From Halovibrio variabilis (GTDB lineage Bacteria; Pseudomonadota; Gammaproteobacteria; Pseudomonadales; Halomonadaceae): a DNA stretch of 64,000 nucleotides. Below the pieces are notes generated by a model that had not been told where the DNA came from, did not search any database, and saw nothing but the letters and a program-made list of their open reading frames with translations. The stretch is taken from assembly GCF_007991175.1 (NCBI RefSeq), contig NZ_BJXV01000011.1, forward strand, positions 1 through 64,000. Reading direction: 5' to 3'. Shown here one piece after another: positions 1-8,250 of the stretch; the first letter of the stretch is position 1, and every line of letters begins with the position of its first letter. The translations under genes were made by a program, and so were the position numbers.

Positions 1-59
1 GTGGAAAAATTACAGATTAGTAGCCCTTCGCGCATTAAACCCCTTCGGTACCAAGCTGG

Positions 60-87
60 TTGACGGTTACACTAGCCCTTATATACC
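60..87 (+). promoter_or_regulatory. candidate sigma70 promoter of pyrB
   Basis: A TTGACG hexamer at 60-65 is followed after 16 bases by TATACC at 82-87, about 30 bases before the pyrB start. The -35 match is good (5 of 6) and the -10 match moderate (4 of 6). I see no pyrL-like leader peptide or attenuator hairpin in the 117 bases available, but the window begins too close to the gene to exclude one further upstream. Confidence 0.4.
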
Positions 88-117
88 GCTTATCCACCAC
101 TTAGCTGAGACCCGCTT

Positions 118-1143
118 ATGAGCCACCACCTGCTAACTGTCGACTCATTAAACCGTGAAAGCGTTGATCACTTACTGCGCGTCGCTGCGCGCATGGAGCC
201 GATTGCTCAGCGGCGCCAAGTTTCGCGCGTGCTGGAAGGGGCGGTACTGGGTAATCTGTTTTTTGAAGCCAGCACCCGGACACGGGTCAGTTTTAATGCT
301 GCCTTTTGCCGTTTGGGTGGCAGTGTTTGTGACACCACGGGCTTTACCTTCTCCTCCATGGCTAAGGGGGAGTCGCTTTACGACACCAGCCGGGTAATGA
401 GCGGTTATTGCGACGCGATTGTGATGCGCCACCCCGACCAAGGCTCCGTGGCTGAGTTCGCCGCGGCGACCAATGTACCGGTGATTAATGGCGGCGATGG
501 CCCTGGCGAGCACCCCAGCCAGGCGTTGCTCGACCTTTATACCATTGATAAAGAGTTTCAACGCCTGGGCAAACGCTTAAGCGGGGCGCATATCCTACTC
601 ACCGGCGATTTGAAATTCGGCCGTACGGTACATTCGCTGATTAAACTGTTATCACTTTATGATCCGCTGCGTATTACGCTGGTATCACCGCCAGGCCTTG
701 AGATGCCGGCAACGTTAATTGATTTGGTGACGTCGCGAGGCCACCGCATTGAGCAGCGCGAATCGCTGGCCAGCGACTTTGCCGATTTAGACGTGGTGTA
801 CACCACGCGCATTCAGAAAGAGCGCTTTACCGACGAGATGAACGAGAGCTTCCAGGGATTATCCGACGACTTTATGGTTAACCGCGATTTTCTCGATCAC
901 CGCTGCAACCAAAGCACGATCGTGATGCACCCGCTGCCCCGTGACAGCCGCCCCGGTGCCAATGACTTAAACGTGAATCTTAACGGCGACCCGCGTCTGG
1001 CGATTTTTCGTCAAACCGATAACGGTATCCCCATGCGCATGGCGATTTTTGCCACATTGCTAAACGTCGATGAACTGATTGAGCAAGATGTGCGACCGGT
1101 GCGCTGGTACGTGCCGTCACAAACAGGCACGCTGGACCGATAA
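118..1143 (+). CDS. pyrB: aspartate carbamoyltransferase catalytic chain PyrB
   Basis: Catalyses carbamoyl phosphate + L-aspartate to N-carbamoyl-L-aspartate, the committed step of pyrimidine synthesis in the cytoplasm. The 341-residue protein carries the carbamoyl-phosphate loop STRTR near residue 53, the mobile loop with SMAKGES near residue 80, MRHPDQGS near residue 103, HPSQALLDLYT near residue 132 and HPLPR near residue 273, all typical of the family. It starts at ATG 118 with only a weak GAGA upstream. The neighbours differ from Pseudomonas, where pyrB lies in a pyrR-pyrB-pyrC' operon beside ruvX: here pyrB converges on ruvX with no pyrR, pyrI or pyrC in view. The quaternary state (lone trimer or partnered) therefore cannot be read from this window. 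Confidence 0.95.
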   Translation: MSHHLLTVDSLNRESVDHLLRVAARMEPIAQRRQVSRVLEGAVLGNLFFEASTRTRVSFNAAFCRLGGSVCDTTGFTFSSMAKGESLYDTSRVMSGYCDAIVMRHPDQGSVAEFAAATNVPVINGGDGPGEHPSQALLDLYTIDKEFQRLGKRLSGAHILLTGDLKFGRTVHSLIKLLSLYDPLRITLVSPPGLEMPATLIDLVTSRGHRIEQRESLASDFADLDVVYTTRIQKERFTDEMNESFQGLSDDFMVNRDFLDHRCNQSTIVMHPLPRDSRPGANDLNVNLNGDPRLAIFRQTDNGIPMRMAIFATLLNVDELIEQDVRPVRWYVPSQTGTLDR

Positions 1144-1173
1144 GGCGAAGCGAGTTAAGGAGGACTGGGACTA

Positions 1174-1211
1174 AAACGACAGGGGCTCAAACGACAGAAC
1201 TAAAGCGATAA
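1174..1211. repeat. degenerate 15-bp tandem repeat at the ruvX 3' end
   Basis: The 9-mer AAACGACAG occurs at 1174-1182 and 1189-1197 (period 15), and a weaker copy runs into the ruvX stop codon at 1200-1202. It is one of several short tandem duplications placed at gene ends in this window. Confidence 0.5.
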
Positions 1212-1655
1212 GCGCCCGCCAGGCAAACCTTCCTGGTGGGCAAACCAGCCTTCCAAAATCAATATAGCGGCGATGCCATCGACACTGTCTTGGCGATAGT
1301 TGCCTTTATGCCCTGCTTCTCGGGCGATCAGCTTAGCCTCCCGCGTGGTACCACGCTCGTCGACCATTTCACACGGCTTACCAAAACGGCCATGCAAACG
1401 ATTACCAAACTTGCGCGCGCGAGTACTCATCTCTGACTCGCTGCCGTCCATATTCAACGGCAGCCCCACCACTAAGAGATCCGGCTGCCACTCGTTAAGC
1501 AGGCGCGTCACGATGTTCCAATCGGGAATCCCATCGCGTGCGGTGAGCGGCGTCAGCTCGCGGGCGCTGTGCAGTAATTCATTACCCACGGCAACGCCAA
1601 TCCGCCGAGTGCCGTAATCAAAGGCCAGGATTAACCGCTGCCCCGCCTCAGCCAT
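1200..1655 (-). CDS. ruvX: RuvX/YqgF family Holliday junction resolvase-like protein
   Basis: An RNase H-fold YqgF protein of 151 residues. In E. coli it is essential and implicated in 16S rRNA 5' maturation, and it was originally predicted as a Holliday junction resolvase. The signature FDYGTRRIGVAVG lies at the N-terminus, LLVVGLPLNMDGS in the middle and VDERGTT followed by DSVDGIAAILIL near the C-terminus, matching the acidic catalytic positions of the family. I placed the start at ATG 1655, not at the longer open frame reaching 1781, because residues before this Met are arginine-rich and unlike the family. The upstream yqgE stop and this start overlap as TAATG, so the two are translationally coupled. 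The yqgE-ruvX pair is a classic gammaproteobacterial arrangement. Confidence 0.93.
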   Translation of the reverse strand: MAEAGQRLILAFDYGTRRIGVAVGNELLHSARELTPLTARDGIPDWNIVTRLLNEWQPDLLVVGLPLNMDGSESEMSTRARKFGNRLHGRFGKPCEMVDERGTTREAKLIAREAGHKGNYRQDSVDGIAAILILEGWFAHQEGLPGGRLSL

Positions 1656-2212
1656 TACGCGTGCCCCGCGTCTCGGGTCATTAGGTTGAGGTCGACGCCT
1701 AACAAGCCCGCCGCTGCCGCCAAACGCTCCACGGGCGGGGTATTGAAGAGCACCGACGGCTGGCCTTCTACCGTTAGCCAACTGTTTTCTTTAAGCTCTT
1801 CTTCGAGCTGGCCCACTTCCCAGCCGGTGCAGCCCAAACAAACTAAAAACTGCTCGGGGCCATCGCCAGCCGCGAAGGCCTGGAGGATATCCAGCGAGGT
1901 AGTGAGGGCGATGCCATCTTCCACCTGAATACTCGAATCCCACTGCTGGCTATCGCCTACATGCAGGATAAAGCCACGATCTTTATGCATTGGCCCGCCG
2001 TAGTACACCGGCGCGTTACGGTGCGGACTTGTTTCACCGCCCAATTCCAATTGATCAAACAGGGCTTCGAGAGTGATTTCCATCGGCCGGTTAGTAATGA
2101 CCCCCATACAGCCGTTGTCATCGTGGTCGCACAGATAAATGAGACTACCGGCAAAATTAGGGTCGTCTAAGTGTGGCATGGCCATCAAAAAGTGATGCTT
2201 CAAACTTTGCAT
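1655..2212 (-). CDS. yqgE: YqgE/AlgH family protein (UPF0301)
   Basis: Conserved 185-residue UPF0301 protein; the Pseudomonas homologue AlgH affects alginate production, but no biochemical activity is established. It starts MQSLKHHFLMAMP, has the family motifs DPNF, IYLCDHDDNGCMGVITNRP and YYGGP, and a Cys-Gly-rich segment LVCLGCTGWEVGQLE near the C-terminus. The start at ATG 2212 is preferred over the upstream frame because family members begin at this LKHHFL block. It ends in the TAATG overlap with ruvX and follows gshB on the same strand, consistent with a gshB-yqgE-ruvX operon. Confidence 0.92.
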   Translation of the reverse strand: MQSLKHHFLMAMPHLDDPNFAGSLIYLCDHDDNGCMGVITNRPMEITLEALFDQLELGGETSPHRNAPVYYGGPMHKDRGFILHVGDSQQWDSSIQVEDGIALTTSLDILQAFAAGDGPEQFLVCLGCTGWEVGQLEEELKENSWLTVEGQPSVLFNTPPVERLAAAAGLLGVDLNLMTRDAGHA

Positions 2213-2284
2213 GCGTCTCCCACTGCCTGCTGGCACCCCAGCAGGCATAGCGTAATGAGTGTAGTTATCTGAGTGAGGCCTCGC

Positions 2285-3241
2285 TTAGGCTAAGCGGCGC
2301 TCAACGGCATCGAGCAGCAGTCCGGCAATATTCGTGCCCCGCTGATCATCAATTTCGCGCACGCAGGTCGGGCTGGTGACGTTAATTTCAGTAATATAAT
2401 CACCGATCACGTCCAGACCGACGAACACCAATCCCTTGTCACGAATCATCGGCTGCACCTGCTTAATAAGCCAATGGTCGCGCTCGGTTAGCTCGCGAGT
2501 GACGCCTCGCCCACCGGCAGCCAGATTGCCGCGGGTTTCCCCCGCCGAAGGTATGCGCGCCAGCCCAAAGGGCACAGGCTCGCCATCCACAAGCAGGATG
2601 CGCGTATCGCCTTCTTTGATTTCCGGCAGGTAGCGCTGGGCCATAATTTGCCGCTGACCGCGCAAGGTTAGCTGCTCGATCACCGCGCCAATATTGCGAC
2701 CTTCAGGGCCGATATGAAAAATACCGGTGCCGCCCATGCCATCCAGCGGCTTGAAAATCACATCGCCATGCTCTGCGTGAAAAGCACGCAGCACGTCGTC
2801 ACGGCTGGCTACTAAAGTGGGCGCGCAGCACTGAGGAAACTGCTGGGCAAACAGCTTTTCATTGCACTGTAATAGTGCAGCCGTAGGGTTTACCACCAGT
2901 ACGCCTTCACGCTCGGCAAACCCTAGCAGATGCAATGCATTGGTGAACTCGGCATCCACGGGCGGGTCTTTACGCATTAGCACCACATCCAGCTCAACCA
3001 TGGGGCGTGCCGAGGGCTCGCCCAAGTCGTACCAATGATGAGGGTCACGATGTACCGTTAACGGCCGCATGCGCGCGTAGGCCTGCCCCGCGTTCAAGAA
3101 AAGATCCGCCTGCTCCATATAGTGCAGGGTATAACCTCGCTCTTGAGCAGCCCAGAGCAGGGCCATGGTGGTGTCTTTCTTGTAAGCGATGTCGCTGATG
3201 GAATCCATCACGACGCCGAGATGCAGATTTGATTGGCTCAT
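2285..3241 (-). CDS. gshB: glutathione synthetase GshB
   Basis: ATP-grasp ligase that joins gamma-glutamylcysteine and glycine to give glutathione. The protein has 318 residues from ATG 3241, near the usual 315-317. It opens with LHLGVVMDSISDI, has FKPLDGMGGTGIF as the ATP-grasp loop, an ILLVDGEPVPFGLARIP segment, and ends with DVIGDYITEINVTSPTCVREID, the metal- and ATP-binding end of the fold. The open frame extends upstream to 3304, but those residues are non-conserved and cysteine-rich. It probably heads the operon gshB-yqgE-ruvX, with 72 bases before yqgE. Glutathione supports redox and osmotic stress tolerance. Confidence 0.96.
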   Translation of the reverse strand: MSQSNLHLGVVMDSISDIAYKKDTTMALLWAAQERGYTLHYMEQADLFLNAGQAYARMRPLTVHRDPHHWYDLGEPSARPMVELDVVLMRKDPPVDAEFTNALHLLGFAEREGVLVVNPTAALLQCNEKLFAQQFPQCCAPTLVASRDDVLRAFHAEHGDVIFKPLDGMGGTGIFHIGPEGRNIGAVIEQLTLRGQRQIMAQRYLPEIKEGDTRILLVDGEPVPFGLARIPSAGETRGNLAAGGRGVTRELTERDHWLIKQVQPMIRDKGLVFVGLDVIGDYITEINVTSPTCVREIDDQRGTNIAGLLLDAVERRLA

Positions 3242-3314
3242 CGGGGCACTATCCAAACATGAACAATAGGTGTGCAGTATGCCGCACTGCCCGCTAGGCG
3301 CCAACTTCCCCAGC

Positions 3315-3347
3315 TAACTACTCGTAACTACTCGGCGTAACTACTCG
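3315..3347. repeat. three copies of a 10-bp repeat over the cvfB stop codon
   Basis: TAACTACTCG occurs perfectly at 3315-3324, 3325-3334 and 3338-3347. The third copy contains the TAG stop (minus strand) of the CvfB-like gene, so the stop codon itself is repeated downstream of the gene. Confidence 0.85.
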
Positions 3348-4033
3348 CTGAGTGCGCCAGGTACTAAGCGAATGGCGCCCGGCTCCAAGGTGATCAGCTG
3401 CTGCTTGTAAAGCCGCCCAATGGCTTGTTTATAAGCACTTTTGCTGACGCCTAAACGGGCTTTTATTTCATGTGCCTCGCTTTTATCGCCCAGCGCTAAA
3501 TAGCCGCCGCTTTCACGCAGGGCCTGCATTACTTTGTCGCCGACCACATCCAAACGAGCGGCACCTGGCGGTAATAACGAAATATTCAAACGACCATCTT
3601 CACGACGCTGCTTCACATAGCCTTTGATAGCTTGACCGCGGCGCAGCGGCTGAGTCACGTCGTCTTGGTAAACAAGCCCCCAGTAACGATGGTTGACGAT
3701 CACTTTCATGCCCAGATCGGTGCGCTCAGCCACCATCACGGCAACTTCATCGCCTTTTTCCAAGTCCCAGGCGTCATCGGTCAAAAAGCGGTCCAGCTTC
3801 ATCGTTGCCACCGGCCGCCCCTGGTCGTCGCTGTACAGCATTACCAATACGCGCTTGCCCGGATCGGGTCGAAAGTGCTGCTCGCTAAACGGTAGCAGCA
3901 CATCTTTCGGCTGCCCCCACTGCAAAAACGCCCCGATATTATTGACCGCCGTGACCGTTAGGTAGGCCACTTCACCCAACTGGGCAGATGTATCGCTAGC
4001 GGATCGCGGGGAGGAGTGAGACTCACGGACCAT
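3341..4033 (-). CDS. CvfB-like S1-domain RNA-binding protein
   Basis: A 230-residue protein of the CvfB/YitL family: tandem S1-type RNA-binding domains followed by a winged-helix domain. The sequence fits. An S1-like block (YLTVTAVNNIGAFLQWG) begins near residue 24, a second S1-like region covers about residues 90-155 (GMKVIVNHRYWGLVYQDD, then GYVKQRREDGRLNISLLPPG), and the C-terminal LALGDKSEAHEIKARLGVS and KQAIGRLYKQQLI form the winged helix. The Staphylococcus family member affects virulence gene expression and binds RNA; the role in this organism is unknown. It starts at ATG 4033 with AGGA upstream. The 3' end lies in a short tandem repeat. Confidence 0.85.
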   Translation of the reverse strand: MVRESHSSPRSASDTSAQLGEVAYLTVTAVNNIGAFLQWGQPKDVLLPFSEQHFRPDPGKRVLVMLYSDDQGRPVATMKLDRFLTDDAWDLEKGDEVAVMVAERTDLGMKVIVNHRYWGLVYQDDVTQPLRRGQAIKGYVKQRREDGRLNISLLPPGAARLDVVGDKVMQALRESGGYLALGDKSEAHEIKARLGVSKSAYKQAIGRLYKQQLITLEPGAIRLVPGALSE

Positions 4034-4230
4034 GGGTAACGTCCTTCAGGAAAAATAGATGTCTATTATGGTGCCTAGCGGACGCAGGGCAAAGCGGGAG
4101 ACGGTGTTTTAATCTTGGGCAGCCAATCCCATTGCTTGTTCAACACACAGCTACCCGCCTAGAAAGCGTTAACCGCACAACCTGCTACGCTCAAGAAAGC
4201 AATAAAAATTAGCCGTAGGAGGCACGGGGC

Positions 4231-5859
4231 ATGGAAGGGTTCACGCTTTTTGATACGCTTGTCTTGATCACCTATATCAGCCTAATCGCCTGGATTGGGT
4301 CGCGTTTTGGCAAAGACCAGCACAATCCCGAGGACTATTTTCTCGGCGGTCGCAAAATACCTGGCTGGGCGATTGGCCTTTCGGTGATGGCGACCCAGGC
4401 CAGCGCTATCACCTTTATTGGCGCGCCCGGTTGGGGTTTCGAGGGCGGTCTTGAACGCTTGGTGACCTTTATCAATGTGCCTCTGGCCATGATTGTGTTG
4501 ATCCTGGTATTGGTGCCTATTTTCCATCGTGCGGGTATCTATAGCATCTATGAGTTGCTAGAGCGCCGCTTCGGCCCGGCGACGCGTACCCTTAGTGCCC
4601 TGCTGTTTCTCATCGCGCGTGGCTTGGCCACCGGCGTAGTGCTTTATGCACCCGCGTTAGTGTTGGCGGTGGTAACCGGCTGGAGCGTGAACCTCACGAT
4701 TATTATTATGGCGGTGCTGGCCATCAGTTATACCGTGATGGGGGGTATCAGCGCGGTCATCTGGACCGATGTGATACAGATGTTCGTGCTGTGGCTAGGC
4801 GCGCTGTTAAGTATCTTCTTGTTAGTCACCAGTCTACCCGGTGGCTGGGGGGACGTGATGGCGTTTGGCGCGGGCAGCGGCATGTTCAACGCCATCGACT
4901 TGTCTTTCGACCCTAGCGTGACCTACTCGCTATGGGCCGGTTTGTTGGGCGGTTTTTTCCTGCATGTGGCCTACTTCGGCACCGACCAGAGCCAGATTCA
5001 GCGCGTGCTATCCAGCCCTTCGGTAGTCGATGCCCAGCGCTCGCTGCTGATCGGTGGGTATCTGCTTATTCCCCAGATGCTGCTGTTTCTCTTTATTGGC
5101 ATCATCTTGGCTACCTACTACCAGCAACATGGCTTAACCCCGCCCGATGACCTCAATGAACTGCTACCCCGCTACGTCGTCAGCGCCTTTCCTTCGGGAA
5201 TGGCCGGGCTGGTGATTGCCGGTGTCTTTGCCGCGGCCATGTCGAGTCTCGACTCGGCGCTCAACTCGCTTTCTGCAGTGACCGTGCGCGACTTTTATAG
5301 CCGCTATATCAAACCCAATGCCAGCGATGCGCATTACTTAAAAGCGTCACGACTGGCCACCGTTTTCTGGGGGCTGTATGCCACGCTATTTGCCTTCTTC
5401 GCGGGCAACCTAGGTCCGGTGATCGAAGCGGTAAACCAAATTGGCTCGTGGTTTTATGGTGCACTGCTCGGCACGTTCTTATTGGCCATTTTCAGCCATC
5501 GTTCCAATGCGCGTGGTGCCATCGCCGGGCTTGTTGTCGGCATGCTATCGGTTTGGACCGTTTCCTCGCAGCTCGATATTTCATGGCTATATAACAATAC
5601 CGTTGGGGTCACCGTTTCGGTCACGGTGGGCTATTTCGTGAGCCTGACAGCGCCGGCTCCCAGTCGTGATCAGTTAAGCGATGTAATGATGGAGGAAGCC
5701 GCGCCGGATATGCAGGCCGTGCTGGCAGCCAGAGCCGACAACGCCCAGGTTATCGGCAAAGAGGCGCGCGTCACGCGGCGTCGCTGCATCGGCCTATTCG
5801 CTTGGTTTTGCATTATGCTGGGGATGCTAGCGCTATTGCAGGGGTGGGCAAATGGCTGA
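4231..5859 (+). CDS. sodium:solute symporter family (SSS/SSF) permease
   Basis: A 542-residue inner-membrane protein with about 13-14 hydrophobic segments, the size and pattern of Na+/solute symporters. It carries DYFLGGRKIPGWAIGLSVMA, the characteristic N-terminal SSF block, and a later block FAAAMSSLDSALNSLSAVT that resembles the family signature containing Na+-site serines. The substrate cannot be read from the sequence; sugars, amino acids and carboxylates are all possible. A strong TAGGAGG ribosome-binding site precedes ATG 4231. Its stop overlaps the next gene by 8 bases, so the two are probably cotranslated. Confidence 0.85.
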   Translation: MEGFTLFDTLVLITYISLIAWIGSRFGKDQHNPEDYFLGGRKIPGWAIGLSVMATQASAITFIGAPGWGFEGGLERLVTFINVPLAMIVLILVLVPIFHRAGIYSIYELLERRFGPATRTLSALLFLIARGLATGVVLYAPALVLAVVTGWSVNLTIIIMAVLAISYTVMGGISAVIWTDVIQMFVLWLGALLSIFLLVTSLPGGWGDVMAFGAGSGMFNAIDLSFDPSVTYSLWAGLLGGFFLHVAYFGTDQSQIQRVLSSPSVVDAQRSLLIGGYLLIPQMLLFLFIGIILATYYQQHGLTPPDDLNELLPRYVVSAFPSGMAGLVIAGVFAAAMSSLDSALNSLSAVTVRDFYSRYIKPNASDAHYLKASRLATVFWGLYATLFAFFAGNLGPVIEAVNQIGSWFYGALLGTFLLAIFSHRSNARGAIAGLVVGMLSVWTVSSQLDISWLYNNTVGVTVSVTVGYFVSLTAPAPSRDQLSDVMMEEAAPDMQAVLAARADNAQVIGKEARVTRRRCIGLFAWFCIMLGMLALLQGWANG

Positions 5860-6388
5860 GCGTTTAACACTTGCCAGGCAAATTGACGACGATACTGCCA
5901 AACGGCGCCTTCAGCGCCTGGGCGCGAAGGCGTGCGAACCTGGCTGGGTTGGTCTTTGGGCAGCGGGGCTAGGCATGCCAGCGGGTGACCCAGGCGCTTG
6001 GCTGCTGTGTGCTAAGGAAATGCGCCGCGCACTGCTGTTGGTGGGTACTCAATTACCCGCCCACGCCAAAGAACCCAATACTGAGCTTAAAATTGATAGC
6101 AGCTTGCCGCCAACGCCAGAAGCGCTGAAGCGGCTATGGCTATGGGAACGCATGGCCACGCCGCGCTATTGGCGTATCCAGGTGCTGGATAGCGCCCCAA
6201 CGCCGCTATGGCTGCCCTGCTGGCTGGGCTATGCGCGTGGCCGTCAACATCGCCTGGTGGTCATCAGTGGCGTATCGGGCGAGCCACTGCCGATGCTTAA
6301 ACCCAGCGTGCTAAAGGGGCTTCAGCAAGCGCATAGAGATACGCAGAGTGCTGAGCTTGAAGAGCAAAGGGGAAACACTATCGGATAG
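5852..6388 (+). CDS. hypothetical protein coupled to the symporter
   Basis: A 178-residue protein of no family I recognise. It has no signal peptide or membrane segment, is rich in Ala, Leu and Trp (WVGLWAAGLGMP, LWLWERMATPRYWRIQ, LWLPCWLGYARGR) and ends in a polar tail. It starts within the last codons of the symporter gene (8-base overlap), so it should be produced with the transporter. A role linked to transport is inferred from position only. The codon usage looks like the surrounding genes, so it appears native rather than recently acquired. Confidence 0.6.
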   Translation: MAERLTLARQIDDDTAKRRLQRLGAKACEPGWVGLWAAGLGMPAGDPGAWLLCAKEMRRALLLVGTQLPAHAKEPNTELKIDSSLPPTPEALKRLWLWERMATPRYWRIQVLDSAPTPLWLPCWLGYARGRQHRLVVISGVSGEPLPMLKPSVLKGLQQAHRDTQSAELEEQRGNTIG

Positions 6389-6411
6389 GCGCCTTGGCGA
6401 TTTGCAAGGAC

Positions 6412-7131
6412 TTACAAATCGCCAAAGTAGTGCTGTAGGAGGGATAGCGCCACCACCGGGGCGGTTTCGGTCCGCAATACCCGCGGTCCAAGGGTGAGCG
6501 GCGTAAAGGCAGCGGTTTGGGCAGCGGCGATATCGCTCTCGCTTAAGCCGCCTTCCGGGCCGATAAGTAGCGCTACCGACGCTGGGCGGTCTTGTCGGTC
6601 AAACACGTTGCCGGTTGCCAGATGCAGCATCAGGCGCAGCGGCTCCTGGCGCTCATCGAGCCATGCCGATAACGCCATCGGCGGATGCACCTGTGGCACC
6701 ACCGTGCGGCCACTCTGCTCGCAGGCGCTGGCCGCCACGGCCTGCCAATGCGCCAGCTTCTTGTCTTCCCGGTCGCCTTTCAAACGCACGTCACCGCGCT
6801 CGGTATACAGCGGGGTAATCGCCGCAACGCCCAGCTCGACGGCCTTTTGAATGGCATAATCCATTCGGTCGCCTTTGGAGATAGCCTGGCCTAAATGGAC
6901 AGACAGTGGCGATTCACCACTACCCGACCATACCGCTTCGACTCGCGCCAGCGTCTGCTTGCGGTCCACCGACGTTAAGCGAACGCCCGCCTCACGCCCT
7001 TGGCCATCGAATAGCACCAGCGGCGCTCCTTCACCCATACGCAGCACACGCGTGATATGCCGTGCCGGGCCTTCCGGCAGCGATATCTCACTGCCGGTAG
7101 TAAGCGCAACAGCCACATACACACGCGGCAT
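6412..7131 (-). CDS. rsmE: 16S rRNA m3U1498 methyltransferase RsmE
   Basis: SPOUT-class, SAM-dependent methyltransferase that methylates N3 of U1498 in 16S rRNA. From ATG 7131 the protein has 239 residues (E. coli about 243). It begins PRVYVAV, with an N-terminal PUA-like domain (GPARHITRVLRMGEG), then ISKGDRMDYAIQKAVELGV, and the C-terminal knotted SAM site LIGPEGGLSESD plus LGPRVLRTETAPVVALSLL. An in-frame ATG at 7188 would add 19 residues. Neither start has a strong ribosome-binding site, and I chose the shorter one because family proteins begin at this PR(V/I)Y block. It follows secB closely on the same strand. Confidence 0.93.
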   Translation of the reverse strand: MPRVYVAVALTTGSEISLPEGPARHITRVLRMGEGAPLVLFDGQGREAGVRLTSVDRKQTLARVEAVWSGSGESPLSVHLGQAISKGDRMDYAIQKAVELGVAAITPLYTERGDVRLKGDREDKKLAHWQAVAASACEQSGRTVVPQVHPPMALSAWLDERQEPLRLMLHLATGNVFDRQDRPASVALLIGPEGGLSESDIAAAQTAAFTPLTLGPRVLRTETAPVVALSLLQHYFGDL

Positions 7132-7191
7132 TTTGCCATGCAGGGCATACCAATCAGCGGCGGGCGTTTCTGACCTGGCTTTTGACATCGC

Positions 7192-7692
7192 TTAGTGGGT
7201 GTTCTCTTCTGCTTGCTTAGCTTCGCGCTGCTTACGCTGGGCGTACATGGCTTCGAAGTTTACCGGTGCCAGCATCAGCGGCGGGAAACCACCGCGGTTA
7301 ACCAGGTTGTCCACGCACTCACGGGCGTAAGGGAACAGCAGGTTGGGGCAAAAGGCACCCAGGGTTTGATCCAGCTGTGCGCCTTCAATGCCGGCAATAC
7401 GGAACAGACCCGCCTGCTCGACCTCGGCCAGGAAAGAAGTGGTGCCGGTTTCGTTGTCGTTAACCTGTGCGGTCACTTTGACCACGACTTCGTACTGGTC
7501 ATCGGCAATCTTGGTGCTGGTGGTATTCAGGTCCAGGTTCACCTTGGGCTTGAAAGATTGCTTGAAAACCGAAGGTGAATTAGGCGCCTCAAAGGAAATA
7601 TCTTTTACATAAATACGCTGCAGCGAAAATTTCAGCTGCGGCTTTTCGTCTGCTGCGGCGCCAGCCTGTGGGGTGTTGTTATCTTCCGCCAT
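7192..7692 (-). CDS. secB: protein-export chaperone SecB
   Basis: Tetrameric cytoplasmic chaperone that keeps preproteins unfolded and hands them to SecA. The 166-residue protein shows the family blocks FSLQRIYVKDISFEAPNSP, YEVVVKVT, LAEVEQAGLF and CPNLLFPYARECVDNLVNRGGFPPLML. An acidic N-terminal tail and a polar C-terminus (EAKQAEENTH) flank the core. AGGAG lies 8 bases before ATG 7692. The gene sits between a membrane rhodanese and rsmE; in many gammaproteobacteria secB is likewise next to a rhodanese-like gene (yibN). Confidence 0.96.
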   Translation of the reverse strand: MAEDNNTPQAGAAADEKPQLKFSLQRIYVKDISFEAPNSPSVFKQSFKPKVNLDLNTTSTKIADDQYEVVVKVTAQVNDNETGTTSFLAEVEQAGLFRIAGIEGAQLDQTLGAFCPNLLFPYARECVDNLVNRGGFPPLMLAPVNFEAMYAQRKQREAKQAEENTH

Positions 7693-7733
7693 AAGAAAAC
7701 TCCTGATTGTTGATTAAATAAAGAAAGCGCTGG

Positions 7734-8156
7734 TTATTTTTTAACCACTGGAAGGCCGTCGCCTTGCCACTGCGCCATGCCGCCCTTCAATTTGAAAGCC
7801 CGCTCAAAGCCAGCTTTAGCAAGCTTGGCTTGCGCGGCGCCAGAACTTTGACCGTGCTTGCACACCACAATGATCGGCTGGGCTTTGACTTTATCCAGTT
7901 CGTTCATGCGGCTATCGAGGTTGCTTTGCGGAATGTTACGCGCCCCTGCGATATGCCCGGCCTTGAAGTCTTTGCTTTCACGGATATCCAGCACCACCGC
8001 ATCTTCGCGATTGATAAGCTGAGTGGCCTGGGTTGACGTCAGTGCATTCGTGGAGGCACTACGTGCTTCGTAGGCAAGCCACGCTACCAACACCAGCAAA
8101 AACGCCCCCACTAACAGGGGGTGGTTCTGTACGAATTCGAGCACCTGATCGATCAT
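7734..8156 (-). CDS. membrane-anchored rhodanese-like protein (YibN-like)
   Basis: A 140-residue protein with one N-terminal membrane helix (HPLLVGAFLLVLVAWLAYEA, about residues 12-31) followed by a single rhodanese domain. VVLDIRESKDFKAGHI is the substrate-side motif. VCKHGQSSG gives the active-site loop with the catalytic Cys, so it may bind or transfer sulfur, facing the cytoplasm or periplasm depending on topology. The start is uncertain: ATG 8156 matches relatives that begin MI.., but a GTG at 8165 has better spacing from an AAGAGA ribosome-binding site and would add three residues. The position next to secB matches yibN in E. coli. Confidence 0.85.
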   Translation of the reverse strand: MIDQVLEFVQNHPLLVGAFLLVLVAWLAYEARSASTNALTSTQATQLINREDAVVLDIRESKDFKAGHIAGARNIPQSNLDSRMNELDKVKAQPIIVVCKHGQSSGAAQAKLAKAGFERAFKLKGGMAQWQGDGLPVVKK

Positions 8157-8250
8157 CGCGAACACAATCTCTTGGTAAATACGGAAAAAAAGGCGTTACC
8201 ACCGGTAAAACGCGACAAGTATACACGTCAGATAGCTTCCCGCGCAGGCC

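Noticed and set aside
90..98. TTATCCACC upstream of pyrB as a DnaA box
   Set aside because: A single one-mismatch box with no cluster or AT-rich tract; expected by chance.
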